Shown one piece after another: positions 34,831 to 48,200 of a DNA stretch of 64,000 bases. Source of the stretch: Mesodorylaimus sp. YZB2_4 (lineage: Eukaryota; Nematoda; Enoplea; Dorylaimida; Dorylaimidae); assembly GCA_030248295.1 (NCBI GenBank), contig JASANH010000890.1:1-64000 (forward strand), given 5' to 3'. The notes below the pieces were generated by a model. The model ran no database searches. It worked only from the letters and a program-made list of their open reading frames with translations, and had not been told where the DNA came from. Position 1 is the stretch's first letter; every line of letters begins with the position of its first letter. The position numbers were made by a program, and so were the translations under genes.

Positions 34831-35779
34831 CTAAATCGGCCAATATGCATTAAAGAGCGTCAGACACCTCAATGTGCCGATAAAAAGTGGCGTGGCATCC
34901 AACAATTTGGGGTTTAGATTCAACCCTCTATGAACTGAAGGTCATACAAATCACACCACTTTCAATTGGTTGCGCAAACAAATTGATAAGAAACAAAAGC
35001 TTATTATCCCCATTGCTTTCGAGGCCAGTCGGAACGAAAGGCAGCTTACTGATTAAATCGAATACAATAAGGACGGAATTTACACAATGCGCGCGCGCAC
35101 CAGACAAAAGAGTAAAGGATTTCTAATCAGTTGTTCACCAGAATGAATGTCGCTGCCACACAGAATTTCTTTTTGGTTTTCACTATCCGCTTGGTTAGAC
35201 CGACTCGGTGATCTCAACTGCATAAAATTAATGAGGAGAGTTAGGAGGTTAGTACTGAGGAGAGTATTGGGGGAGATTAGACGAGCCTTGGGAAGGCGCT
35301 GGTCCAGCACGGCCCTGCTGGCCAAAAAACTCAAAATAAGGAGTCGTGGCTTACATTGTTGCGATCGTTCGAAAGTCCTGTAGGTTTGTGCCATTCTCGG
35401 GCTAGGCCTAGCATTAATCGTGAATGTGTGTGGATTATTAAACCGAATAAGGCGTACCCTCTTACTGAAACACTTCACCGTGATATAAGCTGCTATATAT
35501 CAGATTGCCTGTAATTTTTTCGCCGTCATAAAACTACAGCAAGATTAAGCAACTTTTCAGTTAGATTTACATGAAATAAAATGAAATAAATGGACTTTTT
35601 GGCACAGCCGATAGTTTGTGCTCACAAGTTGGTAACAACACCCCTCTATTTGTGAGTGGTCATACTGCTTCAGTCGGAAGTGTTACTCGGGCTGTATCTC
35701 GCGTGTGTCCCAAGATCAAAATACTTTATTTAGCGCTTCCGTACAAGGCAGATTCATTCAAGTACGTTCGTAAAAGGAT
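34831..35779. other. Spacer between the DBH-like gene and ANKRD29
   Basis: Overlapping frames on both strands at 35080-35480 resemble no protein family. Nothing else is recognised apart from the ANKRD29 polyA signal. Confidence 0.4.
35725..35730 (-). terminator. Polyadenylation signal AATAAA of ANKRD29
   Basis: TTTATT on the plus strand, i.e. AATAAA on the minus strand, 50 bases downstream of the stop codon. Confidence 0.6.
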
Positions 35780-36436
35780 TCAGACATCAGTGCACTTTTG
35801 ACTTTTCAACCCAAATCCATTGTGAAGAGGGGTTTGTTTGGGGCCAGTGAATGTCCGTAAGTAGTCAACAATTTGATCATATCCCATCTGTTGGGCTAAA
35901 TCAATCGGCGTTTCACCAGACTGAAAAGATGAGAAACCTCTGCATCTGTAGCTTGTAGAATTATAGGTGACAGTACTCACCTTATTCTTAAGTGTAGGGT
36001 TAGAACCTGCTTGAATTAATAACTTGACAGCGATTAAGTGTCCGAAAAGGCTAGCTGCGTGCAACGGACTTTCCCCATTGGACAGCATGCCCAAATTAGG
36101 TCGACGTTGCAACAGCTCCTCGATTACATCCGTGTGACCTTTATGAGCCGCCTTAAACAACGGTGTGGCGCCATCCTAAAAAGTGGCCCTTTTATTTTGT
36201 AGGCTCATCCGAGCTCCACATCTACAGGATGGGGGGGGGGGGGGGGGGGGGGCCCCCCCAATCCTGCCAGAAAACTTATTAGCATCAAGCGAACTGCATA
36301 TTTAATTATTATAACGCATATTATACATATGTTTATTATTATAATGCATATTCATTATTGTATTAAATATATATATATTTATATATATATATATATATAT
36401 TGTTATATTATACACATATATATATATATGTATTAT

Positions 36437-36472
<36 letters not shown>

Positions 36473-38504
36473 ATAACATATGTACAAATTGTTATATTAT
36501 ATATATATCGTTATAAAATTTCATATAGCATATAATTATATATATATATATATGATTAAATCATATATATCAAAGGATTAAAATCACATATATATATCAG
36601 TTATTCCGTAAGGGCACTCTCCTGTTTAAGTAACATGAGCTCCGAAATTACTCATTTAAATCTATACAATAGCGCATGATATGTATAGTATATATCATAT
36701 ATGATATATACATATATATATATACATATATATATATGTATATATATATATATCATATATGATATATACAAATATATATATATTACGTACTCTATGAATA
36801 GAAAAAGTACTTATCTATGCAATAAAAAAAACCTATTGCATATACTGTACATATAAAAGCCCAAAGCCTAACTTGGAAATCTTTCTAATCTGATAGGAAA
36901 TGAGCGTAGTGTTTTTTACGTAAACATGCCTGCTATTCTGGTACGCAACGAACCTCTCTCGCACAGTTAACATCACCGCCGTTCCTAAGCAATTCCTTGA
37001 CCACTGTTGCATGACCCATTTGGCTAGCTATCCAAAGCGGCGTCGCTCCGTCCTGTAATCAAAGACTTGAAGTGGTGCTTTTGCGGAGCAATGTTTCGCT
37101 TACTGCTCGTTTTCGATTGACGCCAGCGCCTTTTGATAATAAGAAACGCACAACTGTGGTGTAGCCATTTTGTGACGCGATGAATAAAGGTGTAGCGCCG
37201 TCCTAGACAAAAAGCATATCCTGCGGGTCCTTGAATTCGAGCAACAGGTCAAAACTAATGCTCATGTTTTGTGTCACTCGCACGGTTTTCTTTGGTCCCT
37301 CTTACAAAAAACAGAAGTCAATCCAACTCACCGACATTTCTGAATCGATTTCTGCACCATTTTTCACTAATTCTTCCACAATATCGAGGTGTCCACATTG
37401 AGCTGCCACAAATAAAGGAGTACCACCATCCTACAAAGTAGGCTGTTATCACTAGACACTTGCCTAAGAGGATCCATCCAGGCCCCAGACATTAATGAAA
37501 TCTTTGCTCTAGCCTCACTCACTTTACTTCCAAGATTCACGTTCGATCCAGTCTCAATTAAATACCGTAATAAATCCAAATGCCCACCTTGGGCCGCAAA
37601 GAATAAGGCGTGTGTACCAGACTGAAGACAAAGCAATCGATTCATTACTGTCAATTTTAAAGTTTGCAAACATGCAGCACATCCGCTGTACATTAATGTC
37701 TACTAAAACATGCAAAACCTTGTCGCGAAAATTTTATAAAATGTCCTTGGGAACCATTTTAGAAAGAGCCGATCACACAACATTGTCATCTGAACTTTTT
37801 GAATGGACTTGTAAGTAAAGGTTAGAAAAATTTTTCAATACGCGACCTAGATCTTTCTTAGATGGCCCCTAAATTTTAGCGACGAAGTGATGACAAAGGA
37901 CAGAACACCTTCCACGATCTGTATCCCTTACCTGACGTTGCGCGCAAACTTCGGCGCCATCCTCAATGAGCAATTTGACGCATTCGATGTGGTTATTGGC
38001 CGCCGCCAACATTAGAGCTGTTGTGCCTTCCTGTCAAAGGCAATACAGCCGGAGTCAATTTATGTGAGTTTTACACGACAGATGGAGCAAATAACAGACT
38101 AAAGGGTGTGCCAGAAAGAAGCAGAATTCTTTTAAAGACATGTAGTTGAGCCAAGTTCAAATTGACCCAATTTTTTATGTTCAAAAAAGCCCTCATCCAT
38201 AAAATATTCAAAAAATATTCTAGCCCTTTACTGTACCTCATCGCAGCAATCCACATGAACTTTGCCACTGTCCAATACTTTCTTCAATAAAGTCGCATCG
38301 CCAGAGCTAGCCGCCTTGTGCAACAACTGATCAGTTTTTGATTCTTTCTGCAAAAAAATCAATGCAGATTAAATAAATTGCAGCAAAACAAAAACTTATA
38401 GAATTCTCCCTAGAAATTGGACTCTTACTGATGCAGACGCTTTTTGCAAGCAAAAACCCCACTTATCTGACCTTTCTTCCACACTGTATTCTTCTTCGTG
38501 ACAT
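35780..38504 (-). CDS. ANKRD29: Ankyrin-repeat protein, ANKRD29 orthologue
   Basis: Exons 38472-38504 (putative start, MSRRRIQCGRK), 38237-38347, 37932-38030, 37523-37621, 37332-37430, 37104-37202, 36954-37052, 35981-36175 and 35780-35920 give 324 residues. Five consecutive exons are exactly 99 bp (33 codons), all introns are phase 0, and each exon encodes one ankyrin repeat offset to begin at DG.TPL. Repeat order and signature phrases (TTALMLAAANNH, ALFFAAQGGHLD, DGATPLWIASQMGH, LFKAAHKGHTDVIEELL, LHAASLFGH) follow vertebrate ANKRD29, which is ~300 residues. It is likely a cytosolic protein-binding scaffold; no function is established for the family. The last intron holds a G22-C7 tract and a TA microsatellite. 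The first exon is the weakest call. Confidence 0.88.
36231..36259. repeat. Homopolymer G22 followed by C7
   Basis: An uninterrupted run of 22 G abuts 7 C in the ANKRD29 intron. It could form a G-quadruplex or a hairpin, or reflect a sequencing problem in a homopolymer. Confidence 0.85.
36300..36790. repeat. TA-rich microsatellite region
   Basis: About 490 bp dominated by (TA)n and TATAC/CATATA variants inside the ANKRD29 intron. Long open frames of Tyr/Ile on both strands are artefacts of the repeat. Confidence 0.9.
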
Positions 38505-41500
38505 AACAATGAGTGCAACTTTTTGCAACCGATCGCGATAAAACCCTTTACAAATTTAACTGAATACGACACAAAAAGAGGTTAAAAGCTTAGCTCAGCA
38601 TGTCACACAACTCAGACGAAAAAAGTTCTACTTTCAATAACACTTCTGAGTGGTGAACGAGAAGACTCTGCGGATATTCGTCTTCGCAGCATGGCATCAT
38701 AGCTAGGTAAACAAGTGTGACATGTCATGCATGGCACATAGCCCTCGCATCGAACGTGGATGCTTACTTCGGAATAAAATGTCTCAAAATAAACAAAAAT
38801 GACACCCAAGGCAGAAGGACAATCCCTTTAGCCCAAGTTTGGTATGCGCACGAGATGACTAAAATGTGGATAGAATTCAGAGTCATCTATGTGAAATCTA
38901 GGTGGCTATTTAGAGATGCGTAACCTATTGCTATTCTGGTCGCCCTAAAAGCCGTACACTAAAGGCACTATAACTTGTGCTGGATGAATCCGATCGAAAC
39001 CCGCCCCCAAATGGTTTGATGGAAGCACTGGCCCGTTGATTTCTGACCAGGGGTCTTCGAAAGACGCAAATAGAGTCAGCGTTTCCAATGACTCATTAGC
39101 TTCCTTGGCTCCTATTTGCCGTCAATGTTGTTTCCATGGCGGCGCACAAAAAATGTGGTTTGTGTGCAATCTAAGGGAAGCAAAACCATGCGGCTGAGAA
39201 AGCAAAAACAAACGGCGATGGGTCGTGAAGAAAAACGAAATCAATAATTTTTTAGTGGGTGGAGTTTCAAATGCGATGGTCTCAGGCTTACTGCGAGAAG
39301 TTTTCCTTGTTGGCTCAGAACACCTAAATATACAGTACTTAATTGTTGTTTTTGAAGATTAAACCCTGGGAGAAAAAAGTCGAAAGCTTATCGCACTAAA
39401 AGCTTATCGCCAATTTTCTTTCGCTAAAAATTCTAGAAAATTTTACCATCTTGCTCCTCTAACTCGCTCTTAAAAGTTCAAACGGCAGGGAAACTCTGCC
39501 GGAACAAAAACCTGAACCAGCTCAGCTGTGTTATTTCACCTTGCGCACTGATTGAGAGACTGTGACTAACGCAAGCACAAGCCGTTCCAGAAGCTGAACA
39601 GCTAATAATCTCTAAAAGATCATCTAGAGGCATAAAGAAACGAGAGATGGTAAAATGTCAGCTGGTCCAAAGTTTTCACTATTTTGACCTAGGAATTCAA
39701 ATGTTCTTACCTTTTTTGACATCGTGTCCTCAAATCTGTTGCCCTAACCCATCCGGCAGCAAGTTTTTCTCCTGAAGCTCACGTTCGACAATAAAACTAA
39801 TCACTAGTCCAAACACGGCCAATATTTGTGGCCAGAAGCTGGGTCGGCGCGGCAGCTAGTCGGCCAGTCAGCGGGTGCCTTGCGCAATCAACAGGCCTCG
39901 TGCTAGCCAGCCAATCTTTCCAATAGTAAACGGCAGCTGCTGCAGTTTTCACCACTGGATAGTCGACTGAGCGCCTTCGAGTCCCTTCTACTAGCAAGCG
40001 GCTTCTAGTCTAGGATGTGGTTCTAGTATGTTAGTAATAGATGTGTGGGCACATTGTAGACATATAGCCGATGGGATGGCCGCTCTCGCCGGGCCTTCTG
40101 TCATTGAGCGGAGCGGCAACCGGCCTGACGTCGATGCTTTGTAGCGAGCGACCTTCATCAACGTCGATATTCCCTTGTGTGGGCACAGGTTCTGCTCATT
40201 AAGCACGAACAAGAGGGCATTTTGTCATGAGTGCAGAAATGGGCAATTAAAGTTACTTCGTCGCATTAAAAATTATAAAGTAAAACAGACCTACTAGTTT
40301 AATTTCTATAGTATTTTAAACCACTTTTCTGGTTCCTTTGGCTGCATTTGGTGTGTTCCAACTTTGGCGGGAAATAAAAACAGTCAAGCGGTAATGAAGT
40401 CAATCGTTGAACGGCAGCTTTGTAACAAATTATGTACCTCCGCAATAAACCGCGTAAAAAAGAGAATATACACTCACCATTGATGCCAATGCTATCAATT
40501 TGAATATCTATTTTGAAAACACCATCAATAGCTCCCCGCAAATGGCGAAACGCAATTGGCCGCATGCAATCGTAGGACTGTCGAAAATGCGCGTTACCAA
40601 GGCGCGCAGTCTCAGCACACTGCCTTTTGAAGGCATTAGATATTTCTAGCACAGACAAAACACACAAAGGCCTGCATTGTGTATGTGCAGTGCACACTGC
40701 CATTTTTCCGGTCATGATGCCGCTTTGACGAAACGAATAAAAATAGCATAGTTTGAAATTTGAACGCCCAAGAGTCGAAAAGAAAACAGGTTTCCGTCCT
40801 TGTGACGGTGTGCTGAATGGAACGTGCACTGATGGCTGTAAGCGACGACCAAAGCTGCAAAAGCAGTAATGGGTGATAAAGTTTTATGGAACAAAGTTTC
40901 ATGTCAAACAAAAGTAATGGTGAAAAAAATTGTGTCGACAATAGCTGAGTCGGACAGATGCCGTATTGGATAAAAAATTCCAGTGCTGAGCATCCAAATA
41001 TAAATCGTCCACATGCAGTACTGTATGTACAATAGTCAACAGCCTTTACAGTAACGTCAAAGGAACTGAAAATGAGGTCGTATTTTTCTGCTGCTAAAAA
41101 TTGAAACCGAAACTATAACACTGATCTAACAAATCCAGCGTGCAGTGTTTGCAGTTTTCAGTCGTGCATTCAGTAACATTTTTACCACCAGGGACGCCAT
41201 GCGACCAAACGTGACAGGCGGCCGTTTCTTCAACCGCAACGACAGCAGGTGCGAGGTCTTTACAAGCAAGAACAATTACTATGATCTAGCGAAAACGTTT
41301 TGTCGATAAAAAAGATCTCACGAGCTAAACTTGTCCTTACTGTACATACAATCATTCAATCTGTCTTAAGAATAGCAATTTTTTTAGCAACATTTTTACA
41401 AACAAATCGGCACATTCAACTTTTTCAAATGACAAGGCACTCTTTTCTCGCCTCAAGCCAGTACGAAAAAATAAAAAGCTTAAACTAGAGGCCATCGAAT

Positions 41501-42648
41501 ATCTATCCTCCGTTCCGTTGATTCTTCTGCACATTGGCTTGAAGGTCATGACTGGTTGATTGCGCACAATAGGATCTTCTTACAACCACGAGTCAAACCA
41601 GGACGACGGCGGGCATGGGCTACATAGCACGGACCACCGCCACCCTACCACAAGCGCCCAAAAAACTCTTTTTGAGTCGTGAACCAGGTCTATAGGAGCG
41701 CCGATAAACAGGCCAGCCGACCAGCCGCCGCGTACAGGGTCGCAACCGCTTTCGTTGCAGTCGCAAATTGCCGCCTGGCGCCTTGGCGCCCAGGAAGCTG
41801 CGAATTGTAGCTTCGTAGGTACGCAGCGAGGCGAGCATATACCTGCGCATTTAAGCAGAGTTGCTATACTGTAGGTCATCCATCAATATTTTGTGCCTGA
41901 CTGCTCAAAAAAAATACTACGATTGTTGACTGAGAAAATTGGTTTTTTTGAGTTCAGGAGGCTTTTCCGAATGGCCACGTTTTTACTTTACGAATCATCG
42001 CGGTGTCAGATGCTGCTTAATCTTTTTTGCTTTTGTGATACCTTGTTCCATTTATAGCCCAAAACAGTAACCTATTATGAGATGCATGCAATCTACACCA
42101 ACTTAAATAAAAATATATTTCCGTGGTATGATCTACGCGCAAAGGTCTTTGGCTCAAATCATCACAGCTGCCGCAATCGATCGCCATCGTCAATTCGCAT
42201 ATATAGCGCCAGTTTATCCGCACTGGTTTCTCAAGATATACAGTACCTACAGTACTTGATTTGTAAGGGTTCAATTCACGACCGGATAAGTAGGATGGGA
42301 AAAATTTCGGATCGATTGCTGTGGATTGGATCGGATCATGTGAAATACATGTATGTAATATTTTGAAAATCAATAACGCATCAAATTTTTTCGAAAGGTG
42401 TTCAAAAGGTTGCTACCCATGATAAACACAGAGTATTTATTATCATGGTGTCATGCCAAAAGCAGCCCCTCTCAGACACACTACTCATCGTGGATTTACT
42501 TTGCAAGCCGATAAGTAAAGAAGATCCATGCTGCTCATAAATGACTGACCATGACTTCAATTTTTTTATAAAAAGCGGATATTTCCACTACGTTTCCACT
42601 CCTCACTAATTTTTTTGCCGTCCGACTGAAAACATTTGCAAAATATGA
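38505..42648. other. Gene-poor stretch, no gene recognised
   Basis: Scattered frames include a minus frame of ~176 codons at 40299-40829 and a short Cys-rich minus segment near 41100-41285 (CHVWSHGVPGGK..ECTTENCKHC), but none gives a supported gene model. A GC-rich block is at 41590-41830. GGATCGGAT-type repeat sequence lies at 42290-42350. Confidence 0.4.
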
Positions 42649-43051
42649 CAAGGCAGCCTCGCCAATTGTTGTGTCGAACTCAACAAAACCAAAAATTGTA
42701 ATTTGCTCCTTGATGCAAAATAGAGCACTCTGAAAAAAAAACGGGCATCTGACCAATCGGTCAGCAGTGATCAGCGCCTTAAGCAGTGGGATTTTTTTAG
42801 TTCTTCTAGATTTTTTGCCCGAAACCCGAGTGTTTTAAACACAAACCTCGACTCCTGAAAGGCGGGTTTGGAAGAACCTTGCGTGTTTTTCTCAACGCTC
42901 GGGTTCCTACCATACAAGACTTTAAAGACTCAGGACTTTAGGCTAGCCACCTGATCAGTTGGCCTGACGTCTCTGTTATTTTGCAGAAAGCTTTTTTTAG
43001 CATCAAGGAACACATTACAATTTTTGGGTATGTTAAGTTCGATGTTCCTTG
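42649..43051 (+). mobile_element. MITE family M1, copy with TGA target duplication
   Basis: It starts CAAGGCAGCCTCGCCAATTG and ends GATGTTCCTTG, with internal blocks shared with the other copies (ACCAATCGGTCAGCAGTGATC; GTGTTTTTCTCAACGCTCGG; AAGGAACACATTACAATTTT). TGA flanks both ends. It is about 35 bp shorter than the 22814 copy. Confidence 0.75.
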
Positions 43052-44048
43052 TGAGTCATTGATGTTTTCTCTGGCCTCAAATGATAATAATGAGAAGATG
43101 ACTCGTAACTTTAACAGAAGAAAGGAAGCATCAATGCGGAATATTGATCTCATATCATTCATTACACATGAGTGGTTAGAGGAAACCTGCGCAACAGTTA
43201 GTCGTTTCCCAACAGTCATTGCAAACACCATCGGCTTAGAATGTCGGATCGGATAGTTTACATCGGATGATCCGATCCAAATTTTCGGATGGTGATTTTT
43301 CGGATCCGATCCGATCCGGCCGCGAGTTTCAATTAAAAATAAAAAGTGCTACTAAAAACTTTTTCTCTACACACACTGTTCTCCTTCCACAATGAACCAG
43401 CTTTTAAAATATAAGATTACGAACAAATTTTTTGTTCAAAGCGAAATCAGTAATGATGAAATTCATTGCAAAAAAAACTCTGCTGGGCGTGAGTTTCTTG
43501 AAGACACGAATACGGCTGTGTCCCAGATGCCATGCTGTACACATGGTCAAGTCATCATTTCCAAAAAAGTCTGTTATGACAGACCCGAAACTTTTAAACC
43601 AGCCAGTGCACACAGCGGAACCAGGGTAGAATGGATGCTCTGCTCGGCCACAAGAAAAGGAGACGTGGCCCGCACTGCACAGTGTATAATTACTCGCACA
43701 CAGATGCTTGCCGATGTCAGAATCAAATCCAGCATGCTTTTCTGCTGTGTACTGCTGCTGTTCAGACAGGCTCCCCAAAGGCAGCTGTGCTGTTCCACAC
43801 GAGCAGCCTGCATAATGTATGCTAAAGCTGTAGCGCTGCGAGTAAAGTGATATTGCTTATCGTTACATGCTTATTCCTCGAGAAACACTCAACAATCCTT
43901 CCTCCCCTTCTTCCAATTATATCTATGTTCATGCTCATGGTCAGTCCACATCAGTAATGACACGCTCGAGGATGAAGGGACACATGACACAAAATGATTT
44001 ACCTAGCTGCGACTTGAACATTACCTACAGCACTGAGAGCATGTGCGC
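43052..44048. other. Repeat-flanked spacer, no gene recognised
   Basis: It holds a short tract of GGATCGGATCCGATCC-type sequence at 43245-43320. Overlapping frames on both strands at 43400-43850 show no homology. Confidence 0.4.
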
Positions 44049-44740
44049 GCATAGCCTAAGAGTTAGACACTCTTATCGTTAGCCCACTATGTAGACAACG
44101 AGCAAAGGATTACATGACCCTCTTCTCGTGGCCACGATCAGCCGTCCTGTTGATACTCATGCAGGAAAAGCAGCTTCTGCTGACACTTTTCCTAAACCGT
44201 GGTTGCGCTTAGCAGTGGCCGAGTAGACCAGCCATCCTAAACCTGGTTCCACTCTGTGCATTGGCTGGTCTGAAAGTTTCGAGTCTGTCATAACAAATTG
44301 TTTTGGAAATAATAAAACCGTTTTTCGTTTTTTGCTACAAGATAGTTTGGCCCAAAACACTTGTTCCTGCATAGATGAGAGAATTGAGTGACCACCATAC
44401 GCCTTCTTCCAAACCTCAAAAAACATAAACCTAAAACGGAACGTAAACCCTATCTCTTACCGATAAACTGCACAGATTTTTCGAATATGTACTTACAGCA
44501 GATATACAGGCGGCACGAAAACAACAAAATTACTTCTTATATGCCTCTATCATATCAGATACCTAATCTTCTAATGCGAAAAAATTCTTAGGCCACCCTC
44601 AAATTTCTTGTTCACAATAACGTTCCTCTGTCCGGTGGAAAGAAGAGAAACAAAAAACAAAAATTCTAACCCGTGAAGGAGTCGAACTGAGAGCCTCGTG
44701 GTCGGAAAACAAAACGTATTATTGGAAAGCCTCTCTGCCT
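44049..44740 (+). repeat. Dispersed repeat R2, copy B
   Basis: Collinear with 14931-15662 over its whole length at roughly 80-85% identity by eye, ending in the same block CCCGTGAAGGAGTCGAACTG. A C15 run (44792-44806) follows shortly after. Confidence 0.8.
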
Positions 44741-45233
44741 GAGGAGCAGGCGCGTACGCAGGGGTGGAGTGCAAGGGTTCCAATGAACCCACCCCCCCCC
44801 CCCCCCACTGATGATCAAGGTTTTTCACGCGCTCTAACAGTGCATGGGAAACTGTAGATCAAAAGACACGGTAGAAAATCGGTGGCGGCTCATCTGTTTC
44901 TGAATATCTATGGGGAACAACAAGCAGCCAGCAGCGCAGGACCAAAGCGGAGACCTTTCATCCTAACCTCGATCAATAATCGTTATCCAAGCGGTGACCC
45001 TATCGCTTCCCGCTCCTTTATGCGCAGCTATAACGAAATCATAATCGTACTTTCCTCGCAGCACAAATTAAGTTCGGGTGTTTCCTGTTTTTGCGTGACC
45101 AACCGCTTCTTCCCTGAATAGTTAACGATGCGAAAAATCGACTACTGGCGGGCTTCCCCATCGTCGTCCTTCTTATTTCCAGGCCTATAGCAACCTAGCC
45201 TTTCATGGTTTCTCATCGTCCGACCATTGTTCC

Positions 45234-48200
45234 ATGGAAATGGGCAATATATCCGAGAAAGTAAAACGTGATCGTAAATCCAAACAACCCAATGCGGTGC
45301 TTCAAACACCAGAAGCTTGCGGGTTTCTCAAAGAAATTTTGAAAAAATTACCGTTCGATGAAGCATTGGCAAAAGTGTCGTCGGCAATGCATTATTTACG
45401 ACAAGTTGATGAATTCAAAGACTTGGATGCACAAATATTGTTGTCTTTTCTAAAAATTCATACCATCACTAATAAAAGTGATCCGTGTTACAATAACGTT
45501 TCCGATTGGATTTTCTTATTATACAAAGAAAGAGCAATTGAATTCTGCATCGCAGCTTGGCAAAAAATATTTTCTAAGCAATTATTCCTAGCAAAAAATG
45601 AAAATTTAGCAAAAAGTTTCCGATTAATTATTGGAATATTAAATAATTGTACTGAAATTTTGCCCGATGCATGTGAGCAGCTTTGCGATAGCGATGGTGT
45701 AAAAATAATTTTAGATTCTCTCAAATCTACTCATTTAAGTGTGGAGACATTGGAACGTGATCAGTTCAATGTCACTCGCACATATGTTGCTCATACTTGT
45801 CTGTGCATATTGCGCAATGTCCTTGCATTGTGTCCTCGAGCCAAATATCAATTTCGTGATGCAGATGGCTTGGAAACTTGCAGAAATTTTTTGTTATGTA
45901 ATGCAAATATTTTGCGATGCGAATCTTTCATAATTTTGGCATTCGCTGTCAACGAACATGAAAATCATGTTGTGATGGGTGGAGACAGACCTGTGCATTT
46001 TTATTTTATGCTAAAAATTCTGAACGAGTGTATTTCTATGCACAAAAATGCACTGACTCCAACTTGTCCAATTTTATATTTGATCAAAGCTTTTAATAGA
46101 TTAGCAGCGAACGATACGAATAAGAAATGTTTAGGAAATTTGGGCATTTTGGAATTATATTCAAAAGTCTTGAGACTCTGGATCGGAGCGGATGAAGTTA
46201 TGGAAGCGGTGGTTGGAGTGTGGATATTGGCATTTGATGGAAAGATTAGGAAGAAAATTTTGGGATGTAGAAAACTTATCGAAAGTAAGTACCGTATTTT
46301 TTGAAATGTCTGAAACTGCGATGTATCCGGAAATGGAATTTGGGAATATTGGCGAACTGATCGAGTAGGGGCAAGATCGACAGGGTTAGGAGGGGGAAGG
46401 GCGAAGGAGAGATAGCTAAGATGGACTGTTTACTTACAGCACTAAAGACTGGCTGGACAATTGGTCTGTGCTTGGAGGCCAGATGAAGTTACGAGGCCAT
46501 GCCGTGATCAGTCAGGTCAGGTCTTGGTCCAGCCCAGATACAATTTGATCGCTTTTGCTTCCTTCCTTTTCATTCTTCCTGCTAGACCTGAGAAAGGGCG
46601 GTTGAGAGGAAGGGTTCAGTGTCCTGGCCGGCCCAACAATGGGGCTTACACCGCCCACCCTCTCCCCCTTGCCCATACTTGGAACTGAAATCGCAAAAGT
46701 CAGTGTCGTCATATAGCAAATTCGACCAACTCATGAAACCCATTAAAAATTAAGATGCATAAACTCATTGCAATGACTCTATGTCTACAGATATCGGTTT
46801 ATATAGCCCCATTGTGGGGTTTTAGGAAAACAGCGCCAGCCAGTAGACCATTTCACAGTTTTCAAAAAATTGAAAGAGTAATCGTCTTTGTGACCGCTTA
46901 TAGGAAAGATAAATGTCCCCAATATCCTGTGCGCGTTTGGTCCATTCATTTTCGCACCAGGACAACAAAGAAAAGCACGTGCTCTAAAATGCTGTAGCGA
47001 CACCGCGGAAAATTTAAAAGTTCAAGCTGCATAAGCTCTGAAACTGCTGACAATACAGACAAGTAAGCCTATATAGATAGCTCTAGAGTAGGCTGCATCC
47101 CAATAGTATTTTATAAGCTTTTTCCGAATCCCCCTTCATCTTTAATTCCTCGGCTACCTTCAAACACATGCAGTCTAGCCCCATGATTACTGGAATGCCA
47201 CATTACACAGAGCCCTAGAAAAAAATTGTTTCCGGCCGGGATCGAACCGGCGACCTTGCGCGTGTTAAGCGCACGTGATAACCACTACACCACGGAAACC
47301 ACGCTAACGTTTGTTGTAGTAAATTATCTGGCGCGAAGGTGTCTACACGCCTGAACGACTTTATAACGGACGTTGCTCACTCCACTACACTCCGATGCCT
47401 GTCAGCTGTGCACGACCTTGAGTACGCCCACCTTATAAAACCGTCGACGTGAATATCTGTCTTGTGTACATACAACGCCGACTGGGAAGGGATAGAGCAT
47501 AGGTACTAATCTGCAACACACAGGCATTCCAAGCATTTGGCAAGTTTATTGGCCCGGCATTGAGAATGTGTCAACTTGGAAGAAGTACATGATGAGAATC
47601 ACGCCTTGTGCATGGTCGCAAAGCCGGCTTATTAGAAAAAAAACATCAGCAGGATTCAGAGTTGAGCTCTTTGCTCTGCATCGGGGTGGCCTTGTGGTGT
47701 CTGTATACTGTAAATCACTTCAATTCCGCGGTACTCAATTTTCGCAGTTCTCGACTTTTGCAAAATTCCGTGGATACAAATTTTCGCGGTTTCTGGCCGA
47801 TTGTCAGTCATCAGTACTGGTTATGCATATGATGAATCTCCCGCTGATACTCCAGACTGTGTGGGAATGTTCGATCTTTTTGAAGAACACAATCAGATCC
47901 GTTATACCTGCTTTCCTGCACGTAGGAGTTCCAAACATTAGATGCGTGTAAGGAGCCGCCTGGGTGGTGTAGCGGTGGAAGGCGTGTCACAGCTGGAGAC
48001 CATCAGCCTGGATTCAACTCTAGCCATCTGAGAACTTGGTCAAGTTCTCTATCTGTGCCTTGCACGCCTGTTGGTGGGTGATTCTCTCTTTATCCATTTG
48101 GTGTCCATGAACGAGGAGAGGTCTTATGGAACGAGGGACTCTCGAATCCAGACCCCTCATGGGGCACGGGCTGGGTAGTTACCCCATGAGGTAGCCACTG

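Noticed and set aside
35080..35480. Overlapping frames on both strands between the DBH-like gene and ANKRD29
   Set aside because: No homology on either strand and no splice support.
36302..36535. Tyr/Ile-rich frames on both strands
   Set aside because: Products of the TA microsatellite, not proteins.
40299..40829. Minus-strand 176-codon frame
   Set aside because: No recognisable domain. A donor-like GGTGAGT near 40480 hints at an exon, but no partner exon could be found.
41100..41347. Minus-strand small Cys-rich gene with a first exon ATGTACA
   Set aside because: The tempting splice from 41341 to 41285 puts the two parts in different frames, so no consistent model exists.
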